A stretch of DNA of 42,588 bases from Asaccharospora irregularis DSM 2635 (GTDB taxonomy: Bacteria > Bacillota > Clostridia > Peptostreptococcales > Peptostreptococcaceae), in NCBI RefSeq assembly GCF_900129815.1, contig NZ_FQWX01000018.1:1-42588 (forward strand), given 5' to 3'. Positions 13,807-21,847 of the stretch are shown here, piece by piece (within the stretch, counting starts at the first letter, position 1; each line of letters starts with the position of its first letter). Below the pieces are notes generated by a model, which was not told the DNA's origin, made no database searches, and saw only the letters and a program-made list of their open reading frames with translations. A program made the position numbers and the translations under genes.

Positions 13807-14574
13807 ATGTATTATGTAGGAATAGATATTGGATCGACAGCATCAAAAACAGTAATTTTTAAGGGAGATAAAATATTTAGTTATTTTGTAATACCTACAG
13901 GGTGGAGTAGTAAAGAAACAGCACAGAGTATAAAAGAAAAATTAAAAGAACAAGGAATAGATGTTATTAGAGAAGACGTGAGGGTAATCGCTACTGGATA
14001 TGGAAGAATTTCTGTTGATTATGCAGACAAGGTAGTTACAGAAATTACTTGTCATGGAAAGGGCGGGAATTATTTTGCCAAAGGTGACTGTACCATAATT
14101 GACGTTGGAGGACAAGATACTAAGGTTATCACTGTTGAAAATGGTTTTGTAACTAGATTTTTAATGAATGACAAATGCTCAGCTGGAACGGGTAAGTTTA
14201 TAGAGATTATGGCGAATCGTTTGGGGGTTGGACTTGGAGAAATATTTGACTTAGCCAAAGAGGGAGAACCGATTGGAATTAGTTCTATGTGTACTGTATT
14301 TGCTGAATCAGAGGTAATAAGTCATATTGGGCAAGGAAAAGAAAGAAGTGATATCGCTGCAGGGGTAGTTGAATCGGTAGTATCAAAAGTAACTCTTTTA
14401 GCTGATAGACATGGGGTGCAAGGGAAGTGTATTTTGACAGGAGGATTGAGCACAAGTGATTACTTTAGAAAAGAGCTTTCCAAAAAATTAGGTCAGGATG
14501 TCTACTCAGATGAATTAGGTAAATACGCTGGAGCATTAGGAGCAGCACTTATAGCATCTAATGTTAAAAAATAA
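13807..14574 (+). CDS. ATP-dependent activase of the BadF/BcrA/HgdC family (2-hydroxyacyl-CoA dehydratase or double-cubane protein activator)
   Basis: A 255-residue ASKHA-fold ATPase that, in this family, uses ATP hydrolysis to inject one electron into a partner iron-sulfur protein. Phosphate-binding motifs are GIDIGSTASKTVIF at the N-terminus and IDVGGQDTKV in the middle; GGLSTSDYFRKEL is near the end. The two cysteines that bind the dimer-bridging [4Fe-4S] cluster are present in NDKCSAGTGKF and SSMCTVFAESEV. The length matches HgdC/YjiL. The HgdB-like partner lies 63 bases downstream, so this is the first gene of a three-gene operon. Because only one HgdB-like subunit is present, the pair fits YjiL-YjiM and the double-cubane cluster reductase better than a true two-subunit dehydratase. 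The start is ATG 13807 after AGAGGGG. Confidence 0.88.
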   Translation: MYYVGIDIGSTASKTVIFKGDKIFSYFVIPTGWSSKETAQSIKEKLKEQGIDVIREDVRVIATGYGRISVDYADKVVTEITCHGKGGNYFAKGDCTIIDVGGQDTKVITVENGFVTRFLMNDKCSAGTGKFIEIMANRLGVGLGEIFDLAKEGEPIGISSMCTVFAESEVISHIGQGKERSDIAAGVVESVVSKVTLLADRHGVQGKCILTGGLSTSDYFRKELSKKLGQDVYSDELGKYAGALGAALIASNVKK

Positions 14575-14637
14575 AATAGATAAATTAAAATATATTATAA
14601 AAATAGATATATTAATAAAAATTAGGGGTGAATTAAT

Positions 14638-15783
14638 ATGAATCTTCCAGAAAATTTTAAAAATTATAGTGATGCAAGAAAATCTGGGTTTATAAAAATG
14701 AAGGAATTAAAAGAGAGTGGGAAAAAAGTCGTTGGCGTGTTTTGTACATATACTCCTTGGGAATTAGTCATGGCAGCTAAGGCAGTACCTGTAATCTTAT
14801 GCGCATCTAGTGATGAGGCAATACCTGATGCAGAAAAGGTATTGCCTAAAAATTTATGTCCACTAATAAAAGCTAGCTATGGATTTGCAGTATCAGATAA
14901 ATGTCCATATTTTTATTTTTCGGATATGATATTAGCTGAGACAACTTGTGATGGTAAAAAGAAAATGTATGAAATGTTAAATGAATTAAAGCACACTCAT
15001 GTAATGCAATTGCCTCCTGGCAAGACAGGAGCTATGGCACTAGAAGCTTGGCATGGAGAAATGTATCGTCTAAAGGATGTATTAGAAGAACAACTAGGTG
15101 TAGAAATTACTAAAGAGGATATAAAAGAAGCTATTAAATTGAAAAATAGAGAACGTAAAGCTATGTTAGATTTTTTTGAAATAGGTAAGTTAAAGCCAAC
15201 ACCACTTTCTGGTTATGAGATAAACACTGTAGTAGATTCATCGACTTTTACTTTTGATATAGAGGAAAGAATAAAAGATATAGAAGAAAGAACAGTAGAG
15301 CTTAAAAGAGAATATGAGTTAAACTTTAAGGGAAAACCATCAAGACCTCGTGTACTTATTACAGGATGTCCTACAGGAGGGGTAAGAGAAAAAGTAATTA
15401 GACAGATTGAGGAGTTAGGAGCTGATATAGTTGGATTTGAAAACTGTTGTGGTCCAAGAGAAAAGAAAGATCCAGTAGATGAAAGTAAGGATCCAATGTT
15501 GGCACTAGCTGAAAAATACTTAAGAGTAAACTGTTCGGTTATGAGTCCTAATCCAGGTAGAATAGAGGCTATGAATGAAATGATTGATGATTATAAAGTT
15601 GATGGTGTTATAGAAGTAGTACTTCAGGCATGCCATACATTTGCTATAGAGTCTGACAGAGTTAAAAATTTTGTAACTAAGGAGAAAAAAATACCTTATA
15701 TGTGCTTAGATACTGATTACTCTCAATCGGATTCAGGACAAATAAATACTAGAGTAAGTGCATTTATAGAAATGATGCAATAA
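14638..15783 (+). CDS. HgdB/YjiM-type iron-sulfur protein, likely double-cubane cluster protein (DCCP)
   Basis: A 381-residue member of the 2-hydroxyacyl-CoA dehydratase D-component family. It is an electron-accepting FeS protein activated by the ATPase encoded just upstream. Many cysteines lie in family positions: GVFCTYTPWE, LCPLIKAS, SDKCPYFYFSD, AETTCDGKKKMYEM, ITGCPTGG, FENCCGPRE, LQACHTF and YMCLDTDYSQSDSGQ. There is no separate alpha subunit and no acyl-CoA transferase gene, so it probably works as a homodimer. Homodimeric relatives include E. coli YjiM and the [8Fe-9S] double-cubane cluster protein, which reduces small molecules at low potential. The physiological substrate is unknown. 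The start is ATG 14638 with AGGGGTG 8 bases upstream. It is followed by a DUF3343 gene after 57 bases. Confidence 0.85.
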   Translation: MNLPENFKNYSDARKSGFIKMKELKESGKKVVGVFCTYTPWELVMAAKAVPVILCASSDEAIPDAEKVLPKNLCPLIKASYGFAVSDKCPYFYFSDMILAETTCDGKKKMYEMLNELKHTHVMQLPPGKTGAMALEAWHGEMYRLKDVLEEQLGVEITKEDIKEAIKLKNRERKAMLDFFEIGKLKPTPLSGYEINTVVDSSTFTFDIEERIKDIEERTVELKREYELNFKGKPSRPRVLITGCPTGGVREKVIRQIEELGADIVGFENCCGPREKKDPVDESKDPMLALAEKYLRVNCSVMSPNPGRIEAMNEMIDDYKVDGVIEVVLQACHTFAIESDRVKNFVTKEKKIPYMCLDTDYSQSDSGQINTRVSAFIEMMQ

Positions 15784-15840
15784 AAAGTGTTAATATATAA
15801 GTAGTGTAATTAGTAAAAAATAATAAAAAGGAGGAGTACT

Positions 15841-16113
15841 ATGTCTGAAGAAGTATTTTATGTAATTTCTTTTCAAACGACGAGTCATAGTATGCAGACA
15901 GAAAAAATGGCAAAAGAATTATTCGATGTAACTATGATACCAACTCCGAGAGATATTACAGCTAATTGTGGTTTATCTATAAGGTTTAATGAAAATAATC
16001 TAGAAAAAATTATAGAATTTCATGACTCTCTTAACATTCCTTGCGATTTGTATAGCCTAAGTTTGGAAGCTGTAGACGGAAAAAGAGAAGTTAAGAAGAT
16101 AAAACCGGTATAG
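15841..16113 (+). CDS. DUF3343 protein (putative Se/S-carrier-like)
   Basis: A 90-residue protein with the DUF3343 layout. It has an early YVISFQTTSHSM strand-loop-helix and a central TMIPTPRDITANCGLSIRF holding the single conserved Cys (TPR-x-(I/L)-x-x-x-CG pattern). A C-terminal Leu/Ile-rich helix (LEKIIEFHDSLNI) follows, then a short tail. The family is annotated as a putative Se/S carrier because of the conserved Cys and because it occurs beside selenium/sulfur and FeS enzymes; no activity is proven. It is the third gene after the activase and DCCP-like protein, preceded by AAGGAGGAG, and is likely in the same transcript. A terminator starts at 16172. The association suggests a service role for the FeS protein (inference). 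Confidence 0.8.
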   Translation: MSEEVFYVISFQTTSHSMQTEKMAKELFDVTMIPTPRDITANCGLSIRFNENNLEKIIEFHDSLNIPCDLYSLSLEAVDGKREVKKIKPV

Positions 16114-16171
16114 GGATTACAATAAAATTGATTTGTTGTAATAAGTAAATTTCAAGAATTTAGTGTAAAAC

Positions 16172-16238
16172 AAAAAAAGATGATTCTAGTACTGAACTTA
16201 ACTTTTGAGTCTCAGTAAAAAGAGTCATCTTTTTATTG
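16172..16238. terminator. terminator between convergent genes
   Basis: AAAAAAGATGATTCT pairs with AGAGTCATCTTTTT (one mismatch), with an inner TACTGA/TCAGTA. An A-run precedes it and a T-run follows, so it can serve both the DUF3343 operon and the reverse-strand small gene. Confidence 0.75.
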
Positions 16239-16268
16239 ATTCTACTACAATCATTAAAGTAATAGATA

Positions 16269-16478
16269 TTAATCTTCTCTAGCAGTTTTTTGATCGTTTG
16301 CTAGGTTATGTTTTTTAACTGAAGTTTTAGTACTATATTTAGGTTCATTTTGAGAAGCTATTTTAGCATTTACTTCTGTGTTATTAGCTCCATTTATACC
16401 TAATTCTCTGGCGATTTCTAGTTTGTTTTCTTGATATTCCTTCATTTTTTGAGTACTTTTTTTAGGTTTGTTATTCAT
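16269..16478 (-). CDS. 69-aa SASP-like small protein
   Basis: A small, lysine- and asparagine-rich hydrophilic protein. The segment ENKLEIARELGINGANNTEV resembles the first conserved block of alpha/beta-type small acid-soluble spore proteins (pattern K-x-E-(I/V)-A-x-E-(F/L/I)-G-(V/I)), which contains the site cut by the germination protease. The second block of that family (GS-(V/I)-GG...MV) is not present. It is therefore either a divergent SASP or a different small spore or DNA-coating protein. The start is ATG 16478 with AGGAGAG upstream on the reverse strand. No sporulation promoter could be identified. If it is a SASP, the organism forms spores and the gene would be expressed in the forespore. 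Confidence 0.55.
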   Translation of the reverse strand: MNNKPKKSTQKMKEYQENKLEIARELGINGANNTEVNAKIASQNEPKYSTKTSVKKHNLANDQKTARED

Positions 16479-16569
16479 AATTACTCTCCTTTATATTTAT
16501 TTATACATAATTATTATTTCACTATTTAAAATTAAAATTCTCATATAAAATAAATACAGGGTTTGTTAA

Positions 16570-17310
16570 TTAGTAAATAACCATTCCGCCATTAGGGCTA
16601 ATAACCTGTCCAGTTATAAAGTCTGAGCTTTCTGATGCTAAGAAAAGTGCTACATTTGCTATGTCATCAGGAGTGCCCAGTCTCATTAAAGGTGTTTCTT
16701 CTTTTAGAACATCTAATGTATAATTATCTACCGAGCCAATCATGTCTGTTTGTATTACTCCGGGTGCGATACAGTTTACTTGTATATTTGATGGACCTAC
16801 TTCTTTTGCAAGAGCTTTTGTCATACCTATTATAGCTGCTTTTGATGTAGAGTAATGAACTTCACAAGACCCACCAACTATGCCCCAAATAGATGACATA
16901 TTTATTATTTTTCCACTTTTTTGGGAGATCATATATTGAAGGCATTTTTGTGTACAATAAAATACACCGTTTAAATTTATTCCCATCATTTGATCCCACT
17001 GTTCATCTGTTATATCTGTAAATAATGCATCTGTGCTTATACCTGCATTATTGATCAATACATCTATACGCTCAAATTCTCCGATACAATAATTTATCAT
17101 AGCGTTTACTTCATTTCTTTTGGAAACATCAGCCTTAAACAACCTCACAGATAGACCCTGTTGTTTTAAATTATTAAATAATTCAACGGCTTCTCTTTCT
17201 GATTTGTTATAGTTTATTACTGTATGATATCCTTTTTTGGCAAATAGAGTGGCAGTTGCTTTTCCTATTCCCCTAGATGCACCTGTAATTAATACTACTT
17301 TATTTTCCAT
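16570..17310 (-). CDS. short-chain dehydrogenase/reductase, FabG-like
   Basis: A 246-residue classical SDR with the NAD(P)-binding TGASRGIGKATA at the N-terminus, NNAG in the core and a Ser-Tyr-Lys catalytic set (MSSIWG for Ser, VHYSTSKAA for Tyr and Lys). CIAPGVIQTDM and a C-terminal GQVISPNGG, as in FabG, are also present. The closest functional label is 3-oxoacyl-[ACP] reductase, which reduces beta-ketoacyl groups with NADPH. The gene is outside a fatty-acid synthesis cluster, so another oxidoreductase role is quite possible. No gene symbol is given for that reason. The start is ATG 17310 after AAGGAGAG on the reverse strand. Confidence 0.88.
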   Translation of the reverse strand: MENKVVLITGASRGIGKATATLFAKKGYHTVINYNKSEREAVELFNNLKQQGLSVRLFKADVSKRNEVNAMINYCIGEFERIDVLINNAGISTDALFTDITDEQWDQMMGINLNGVFYCTQKCLQYMISQKSGKIINMSSIWGIVGGSCEVHYSTSKAAIIGMTKALAKEVGPSNIQVNCIAPGVIQTDMIGSVDNYTLDVLKEETPLMRLGTPDDIANVALFLASESSDFITGQVISPNGGMVIY

Positions 17311-17544
17311 AAATACTCTCCTTGAACTTTATTAATTTATTACTATTATTATTTTCATATAAAATCTATTTTACAAAATTTAATTATATACTACTTCTAA
17401 AGTTTATTCACTATATGGATTGTATTTTGAATATTAGTATAGGTAAATATATAGATTTTAGATTTTTATAAGGTATATAAATAAGAAAAAAATGAAAACT
17501 AAAAATATATGACTATACAATTTGGAGGGTGGTAAACTTAGAGT

Positions 17545-18561
17545 ATGGATTGTAAGTGGAAATCAAATCAAAACAAAAAATGTAGTAGAGAGGCAGACAA
17601 CTCAGGATATTGTATATTCCACAAAAGGAACAAAACTAAAGAAGAAAACAATCTATTAATAAAGACTATAATAACAGAAAAAATAAGTGATTTTAGTGGA
17701 TTTATCATAGAAGAAGATTTTGTTGCAAAAAATATATTAAATTATGAATATAAAAGTTTAAATTTTTCTGAAGTTGAATTTTTAAAGAGCGCAATATTTG
17801 ATGAATATAAGTTCAGAGCTGATGTATTTTTTAACTATACGAACTTTAAAGAAACGGTAAGCTTTAGAGACTCTGTATTTTTAGAGAATTGTAATTTTTA
17901 TAAAACTATTTTTGATGAAGAATATGTAAATAAAAAGATTTTTGAAAGATTAAAATTTAAAGGGCAAAATTTAATTGTAAATAAGGTAGAGAATTTACCT
18001 AGATTAGATGGAGCGGTATTTAGTCAATGTAGCAAAGTTATAATAAGGGATATAGTTTATTTAAAAAAAGGGTATTTGGCTGGCAAAATAAACTATAGAA
18101 TAGCGAGAATACAGGCAAAAAAAATAGGTGATTATGAGAGTATTGGGTATTACTACTATAAAGAAAGAACTTATGGGACAAAAGTAATGAAAAAAGACGA
18201 TTACCCTACTTATAATGAGTATTTGTCTGCTAGATTTTTTGATATTTTATCCAAATACACAATAGGCTATGGAGAGAGGCCATGGAATATTTTGATTATA
18301 ACAATAATAATTATAAGTGTTTTTGCGTTTTTTTATATGTTTACAGAAATAAATAAAATTTTCAGCTATAATCCAAAAGAAATAATAAAAATATATATGG
18401 ATTTCTGGTATTTTAGTATGGTGACTTTTGCAACAGTAGGATATGGAGATATAGTTGTTGGAACAATATTAGGGAAAATACTGGTAAGTATAGAAGTGTT
18501 TTTAGGAGTAACAGTAGCAGCAACATGGGCTTCGGTTGTCATAAAAAGGATGATTAGGTGA
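17545..18561 (+). CDS. potassium-channel-like protein with N-terminal Cys/His motif and pentapeptide-type repeats
   Basis: A 338-residue protein of unusual layout. Residues 1-29 hold a Cys/His motif, MDCKW...KKCSRE...GYCIFHK (C-x8-C-x9-C-x2-H), which could bind zinc. Residues about 70-135 show a pentapeptide-repeat-like run with Phe every five residues (for example VEFLKSAIF, DVFFNYTNF, VSFRDSVF, CNFYKTIF). A linker leads to two transmembrane segments (about 250-270 and 310-330), with a pore loop between them carrying the potassium selectivity filter ATVGYGD. This two-span pore is the Ion_trans_2 type. The start is ATG 17545; the GGAGGG lies 16 bases upstream, rather far, but no better start is in frame. 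The role is probably regulated K+ flux; the N-terminal part may be the sensor. Confidence 0.8.
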   Translation: MDCKWKSNQNKKCSREADNSGYCIFHKRNKTKEENNLLIKTIITEKISDFSGFIIEEDFVAKNILNYEYKSLNFSEVEFLKSAIFDEYKFRADVFFNYTNFKETVSFRDSVFLENCNFYKTIFDEEYVNKKIFERLKFKGQNLIVNKVENLPRLDGAVFSQCSKVIIRDIVYLKKGYLAGKINYRIARIQAKKIGDYESIGYYYYKERTYGTKVMKKDDYPTYNEYLSARFFDILSKYTIGYGERPWNILIITIIIISVFAFFYMFTEINKIFSYNPKEIIKIYMDFWYFSMVTFATVGYGDIVVGTILGKILVSIEVFLGVTVAATWASVVIKRMIR

Positions 18562-18649
18562 GTAGTAAATAATTACTAGATATAAAATTCGGTTATAAAG
18601 GGAAAAGTTTATATATACTTATTAATCCAAGAAGGTGAGAGGTTTGACA

Positions 18650-19828
18650 ATGAGACAAAAGAAAAGATTTATACTTGCTATTGTACTAATAATTATAAGT
18701 TCCAATATATCATATGCTAAGCCTCAGGATATAGACAAATATTCTAAGGCATCTATACTTATAGACCAAGATACAAGTAGAGTTTTATTTGAGAAAAATC
18801 CAGATAAAAAATTACCTCTTGCGAGTTTAAGCAAAATGATGACTTTTTTACTTGCTATAGAGGCTATAGAAAATAAGCAGGTAAGTGAGAATGATATAAT
18901 AAAGATAGACAAGTCTATCGCATCAGTGAGAGGTTCTAGTTATAAGTTAAAAGAAGGAGAAAAGGTTCCTCTAATAGATCTTATGAGGGGGCTAATGATA
19001 GTGTCGGGAAATGATGCCGCAGTGGCTATAGCTAGACACATAGCTAAAGACGATGAAAAATTTGTGAATTTAATGAATAAGAAAGCTAAAGAAATAGGCA
19101 TGATAAATACGCACTTTGTAAATGCTAACGGGCTTCCTATCTATGATTTAAGTAAACCTAAGAACCCTCCAAAAGAGAATATATCGACGGCTAGGGACAT
19201 AGCTATTCTTGGGAAGTATATGTTTGATAACTATGAAAAAGAAGTAACAGCAATAACTGATATGACAACATATTCAAATAAAGATAGAGGGTTTGAAAAA
19301 AACAATACAAATGCGCTTCTTAGAATAATACCAAATGTAGACGGTATAAAAACTGGTTATACAGGAAATGCGGGATACTGTCTATCTTTTTCTATGAAAG
19401 TAGACAAAGACCAAAATAACCAAAGAAGTAGAAGACTAATAGGTGTTGTATTAGGAACTAATCATAAAAATAAAAGGTTGGCATCATCTCTTTCTATGCT
19501 TAAATATGGAAAAGAAAATTTCCGTACAGAGAGAGTAATGAAAAAAGATCAACTAGTAGGTAAAAAGTATATAAAAGGAATAGATGAATTAGAAGTAACA
19601 TTAAAATCAAATGATGATTTATATACTGTTATAGGAAATGAAGAAGGAATAAACTCTCAAGTAACATTTAAAGAGATAAGCTATCCTGTAAAAAAAGGCG
19701 ATGTCTTGGGTGTAGTGAAATACTATACAGACAGTGGAGAAATATTGGGAAATGTAAATATAGTAAGTGAGAATAATGTAGATAAAGCATCGCTTAAGAC
19801 AAAAATAAAAATGATATTTTCAAATTAA
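18650..19828 (+). CDS. D-alanyl-D-alanine carboxypeptidase (penicillin-binding protein, S11 family)
   Basis: A 392-residue low-molecular-weight PBP that trims the terminal D-Ala from peptidoglycan stem peptides outside the membrane. A signal peptide (about 1-24, hydrophobic FILAIVLIIISS ending ISYA) is followed by the serine transpeptidase-fold motifs SxxK (LASLSKMM), SxN (VSGNDAAV) and KTG (DGIKTGYTGNAGY). A beta-rich C-terminal domain follows (about 290-385), as in PBP5/DacF. ATG 18650 is chosen, 10 bases after AAGGTGAG; the frame opens at GTG 18635, which overlaps the ribosome binding site. It has no own terminator that I can see. The channel gene lies 88 bases upstream. The length is normal for DacA/DacF; which paralogue it is cannot be told. 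Confidence 0.92.
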   Translation: MRQKKRFILAIVLIIISSNISYAKPQDIDKYSKASILIDQDTSRVLFEKNPDKKLPLASLSKMMTFLLAIEAIENKQVSENDIIKIDKSIASVRGSSYKLKEGEKVPLIDLMRGLMIVSGNDAAVAIARHIAKDDEKFVNLMNKKAKEIGMINTHFVNANGLPIYDLSKPKNPPKENISTARDIAILGKYMFDNYEKEVTAITDMTTYSNKDRGFEKNNTNALLRIIPNVDGIKTGYTGNAGYCLSFSMKVDKDQNNQRSRRLIGVVLGTNHKNKRLASSLSMLKYGKENFRTERVMKKDQLVGKKYIKGIDELEVTLKSNDDLYTVIGNEEGINSQVTFKEISYPVKKGDVLGVVKYYTDSGEILGNVNIVSENNVDKASLKTKIKMIFSN

Positions 19829-19903
19829 CCCTTTATAAAATGTATACAATAAGTAAAAAAGGAAAAAATTATAATATATAATGTATGAAAAGAATAAAAA
19901 ATA

Positions 19904-19941
19904 TTGTAAATTTTATACCTCTATGATATACTACTAGAGGT
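19904..19941 (+). promoter_or_regulatory. rpsB promoter with inverted repeat around the -10 box
   Basis: TTGTAA (19904-19909), a 17-base spacer and TATACT (19927-19932). The inverted repeat ACCTCTA (19917-19923) / TAGAGGT (19935-19941) straddles the -10 box and predicted start site (about 19939). It would suit an operator, or could fold at the 5' end of transcripts starting upstream. Confidence 0.6.
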
Positions 19942-20056
19942 GAAAAATAAAATAATCACACACAGCATTGGGATCCTTAAAAGGTGCCTAATCTTAAATT
20001 TGATAGGTTTTTTAGGGAGTAGATCAAGCTGGAGGTATAAAACCAAGGAGGTAAAC
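19942..20056 (+). promoter_or_regulatory. leader of the rpsB mRNA, possible autoregulatory structure
   Basis: About 115 noncoding bases between the promoter and the rpsB start. CCTAATC and GATAGG (about 19987-20008) can pair, and two Shine-Dalgarno-like tracts (CTGGAGG, AAGGAGG) precede the ATG. Ribosomal protein leaders often bind the encoded protein; I cannot match this one to a known family with certainty. Confidence 0.35.
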
Positions 20057-20770
20057 ATGTCAGTTATATCAATGAAACAATTATTAGAAGCTGGTGTTCA
20101 TTTCGGACATCAAACAAGAAGATGGAATCCTAAGATGGCTCAGTATATATTTACTGAAAGAAACGGAATATACATCATAGACTTACAAAAAACAGTTAAA
20201 AAGGTTGAAGAAGCTTACAAGTTCACTAAAGAAGTAGCTGAAACTGGAAAGCCAATCTTATTCGTAGGTACTAAGAAACAAGCTCAAGAAGCTATAAAAG
20301 AAGAAGCTGAAAGATGTGGAATGTACTACGTAAATGAAAGATGGTTAGGTGGAATGTTAACAAACCACAAAACTATACAAACAAGAATCAAGAAATTAAG
20401 AGAATTAGAAAAAATGGAAGAAGAAGGAGTATTCAATGTTCTTCCTAAGAAAGAAGTTATAAAATTAAGAGCTGAAAAAGAAAAATTAGAAAAATACTTA
20501 AACGGAATAAAAGATATGCCTGAATTACCAGGTGCTATATTTGTTGTAGACCCAAGAAAAGAAAACATAGCTATACAAGAAGCACATAGATTAGGAATTC
20601 CTGTAGTAGGAATAGTTGATACTAACTGTGACCCAGAACAATTAGATTTCGCTATACCAGGAAATGATGATGCTATAAGAGCTGTAAAATTAATAACAGG
20701 TGCTATGGCAACAGCAGTAATAGAAGGTAGACAAGGTGCTGAAGAAGAAGTAGCTGAGGACCAAGAATAA
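20057..20770 (+). CDS. rpsB: 30S ribosomal protein S2
   Basis: A 237-residue S2 with the family start [20 protein letters not shown], followed by [33 protein letters not shown] and [14 protein letters not shown]. It is a component of the small subunit head, needed for S1 and initiation functions. The start at 20057 follows AAGGAGG and matches the family; the frame is open upstream to 19940, but those codons lie in the leader. It is the first gene of the conserved rpsB-tsf-pyrH-frr block. Its codon usage is visibly more biased than that of its neighbours, as expected of a highly expressed gene. Confidence 0.98.
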   Translation: MSVISMKQLLEAGVHFGHQTRRWNPKMAQYIFTERNGIYIIDLQKTVKKVEEAYKFTKEVAETGKPILFVGTKKQAQEAIKEEAERCGMYYVNERWLGGMLTNHKTIQTRIKKLRELEKMEEEGVFNVLPKKEVIKLRAEKEKLEKYLNGIKDMPELPGAIFVVDPRKENIAIQEAHRLGIPVVGIVDTNCDPEQLDFAIPGNDDAIRAVKLITGAMATAVIEGRQGAEEEVAEDQE

Positions 20771-20779
20771 TAACAACTA

Positions 20780-20804
20780 AATGGTAAGGGGCCCCCTTAC
20801 CATT
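20780..20804 (+). promoter_or_regulatory. intercistronic hairpin between rpsB and tsf
   Basis: AATGGTAAGGGG and CCCCTTACCATT are perfectly complementary (in practice the innermost G/C bases form the loop). No T-tract follows, so it is more likely an mRNA-stability or attenuating hairpin than a full terminator. It may set the S2 to EF-Ts ratio. Confidence 0.6.
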
Positions 20805-20844
20805 AATAATATCTAAGTAATAGTATGTAGGGAGGAACTTTAAT

Positions 20845-21756
20845 ATGGCTAATATAACTGCTCAAATGGTAAAAGAGTTAAGAGAAAGTACAGGCGCTGG
20901 AATGATGGATTGCAAGAAAGCTTTAGTTGAAGCTGAAGCAGACATGGAAAGAGCTGTAGATATATTAAGAGAAAAAGGATTATCTAAAGCTGCTAAGAAA
21001 GCTGACAGAGTTGCAGCTGAAGGATTAGTTGCTATAGAAATAAATGATGACGCTACTTGTGCTGCTATGGTAGAAGTAAACTCAGAAACAGATTTCGTTG
21101 CAAAAAACGAAGACTTCAAAATTTTTGTTAAAGATGCTGCTATGATGGCTTTATCAACTGATAAAGAAGATGTTGAAGGATTATTATCAGAAACTCATGC
21201 TGAAGGAATATCTTTACAAGAAGTTTTAAATAATAGAGTTGCAAAAATCGGAGAAAAATTAGATTTTAGAAGATTTACTAAAATATCAACTAATGGACAA
21301 GTTGCAGGATACATACACGGAGCTGGAAAAATAGGTGTTTTAGTAGAAATGGAAACAGAAGCTAGAAGTCCAGAAGTTTTAGCTATGGGTAAAGACGTAG
21401 CTATGCAAGTTGCAGCTATGAACCCTAAATATGTTTCTAGAGATGAAGTAGATGAAGAATACATAGCTCATGAAAAAGAAATATTAAAGCAACAAGCTTT
21501 AAACGAAGGAAAACCAGCTAACATAGTAGAAAAAATGATAATCGGTAGATTAGACAAACAATTAAAGGAAGTTTGCTTATTAGAACAAACTTTTGTTAAA
21601 AATCCAGATATAACAGTTAAACAATTAGTTGAGGACGTAGCTAAAAAAGTAGGTTCTGAAATAAAAGTTTCTAGAGTTGTAAGATTCGAAGTTGGTGAAG
21701 GTATAGAAAAGAGAGAAGAAAACTTTGCAGAAGAAGTTGCTAAGCAACTTAAGTAA
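20845..21756 (+). CDS. tsf: elongation factor Ts
   Basis: A 303-residue guanine-nucleotide exchange factor for EF-Tu. The UBA-like N-terminal domain contains VKELRESTGAGMMDCKKAL. The EF-Tu-contacting EVNSETDFVAKNEDFK and the coiled-coil C-terminal region (IVEKMIIGRLDKQLKEVCLL) are present. The length is normal for the long bacterial form. The start is ATG 20845 after GGGAGGAAC. It is the second gene of the block, with a strong terminator at 21762 before pyrH. Confidence 0.98.
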   Translation: MANITAQMVKELRESTGAGMMDCKKALVEAEADMERAVDILREKGLSKAAKKADRVAAEGLVAIEINDDATCAAMVEVNSETDFVAKNEDFKIFVKDAAMMALSTDKEDVEGLLSETHAEGISLQEVLNNRVAKIGEKLDFRRFTKISTNGQVAGYIHGAGKIGVLVEMETEARSPEVLAMGKDVAMQVAAMNPKYVSRDEVDEEYIAHEKEILKQQALNEGKPANIVEKMIIGRLDKQLKEVCLLEQTFVKNPDITVKQLVEDVAKKVGSEIKVSRVVRFEVGEGIEKREENFAEEVAKQLK

Positions 21757-21761
21757 TAACC

Positions 21762-21793
21762 AAAAAGAGAACACTTGCGTGTTCTCTTTTTTA
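21762..21793 (+). terminator. intrinsic terminator after tsf
   Basis: AAAAAGAGAACAC pairs perfectly with GTGTTCTCTTTTT across the loop TTGC. It ends the rpsB-tsf transcript; a TATAAT at 21803-21808 may belong to a pyrH promoter with a poor -35. Confidence 0.9.
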
Positions 21794-21847
21794 AAAAAGG
21801 TATATAATATAGTTAGATAGATATGTAATTCAATAGGAGGATTTCTA

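Noticed and set aside
19940-20056. A 39-residue N-terminal extension of ribosomal protein S2.
   Set aside because: It falls within the leader right after the promoter, lacks family similarity, and the family start at 20057 has AAGGAGG.
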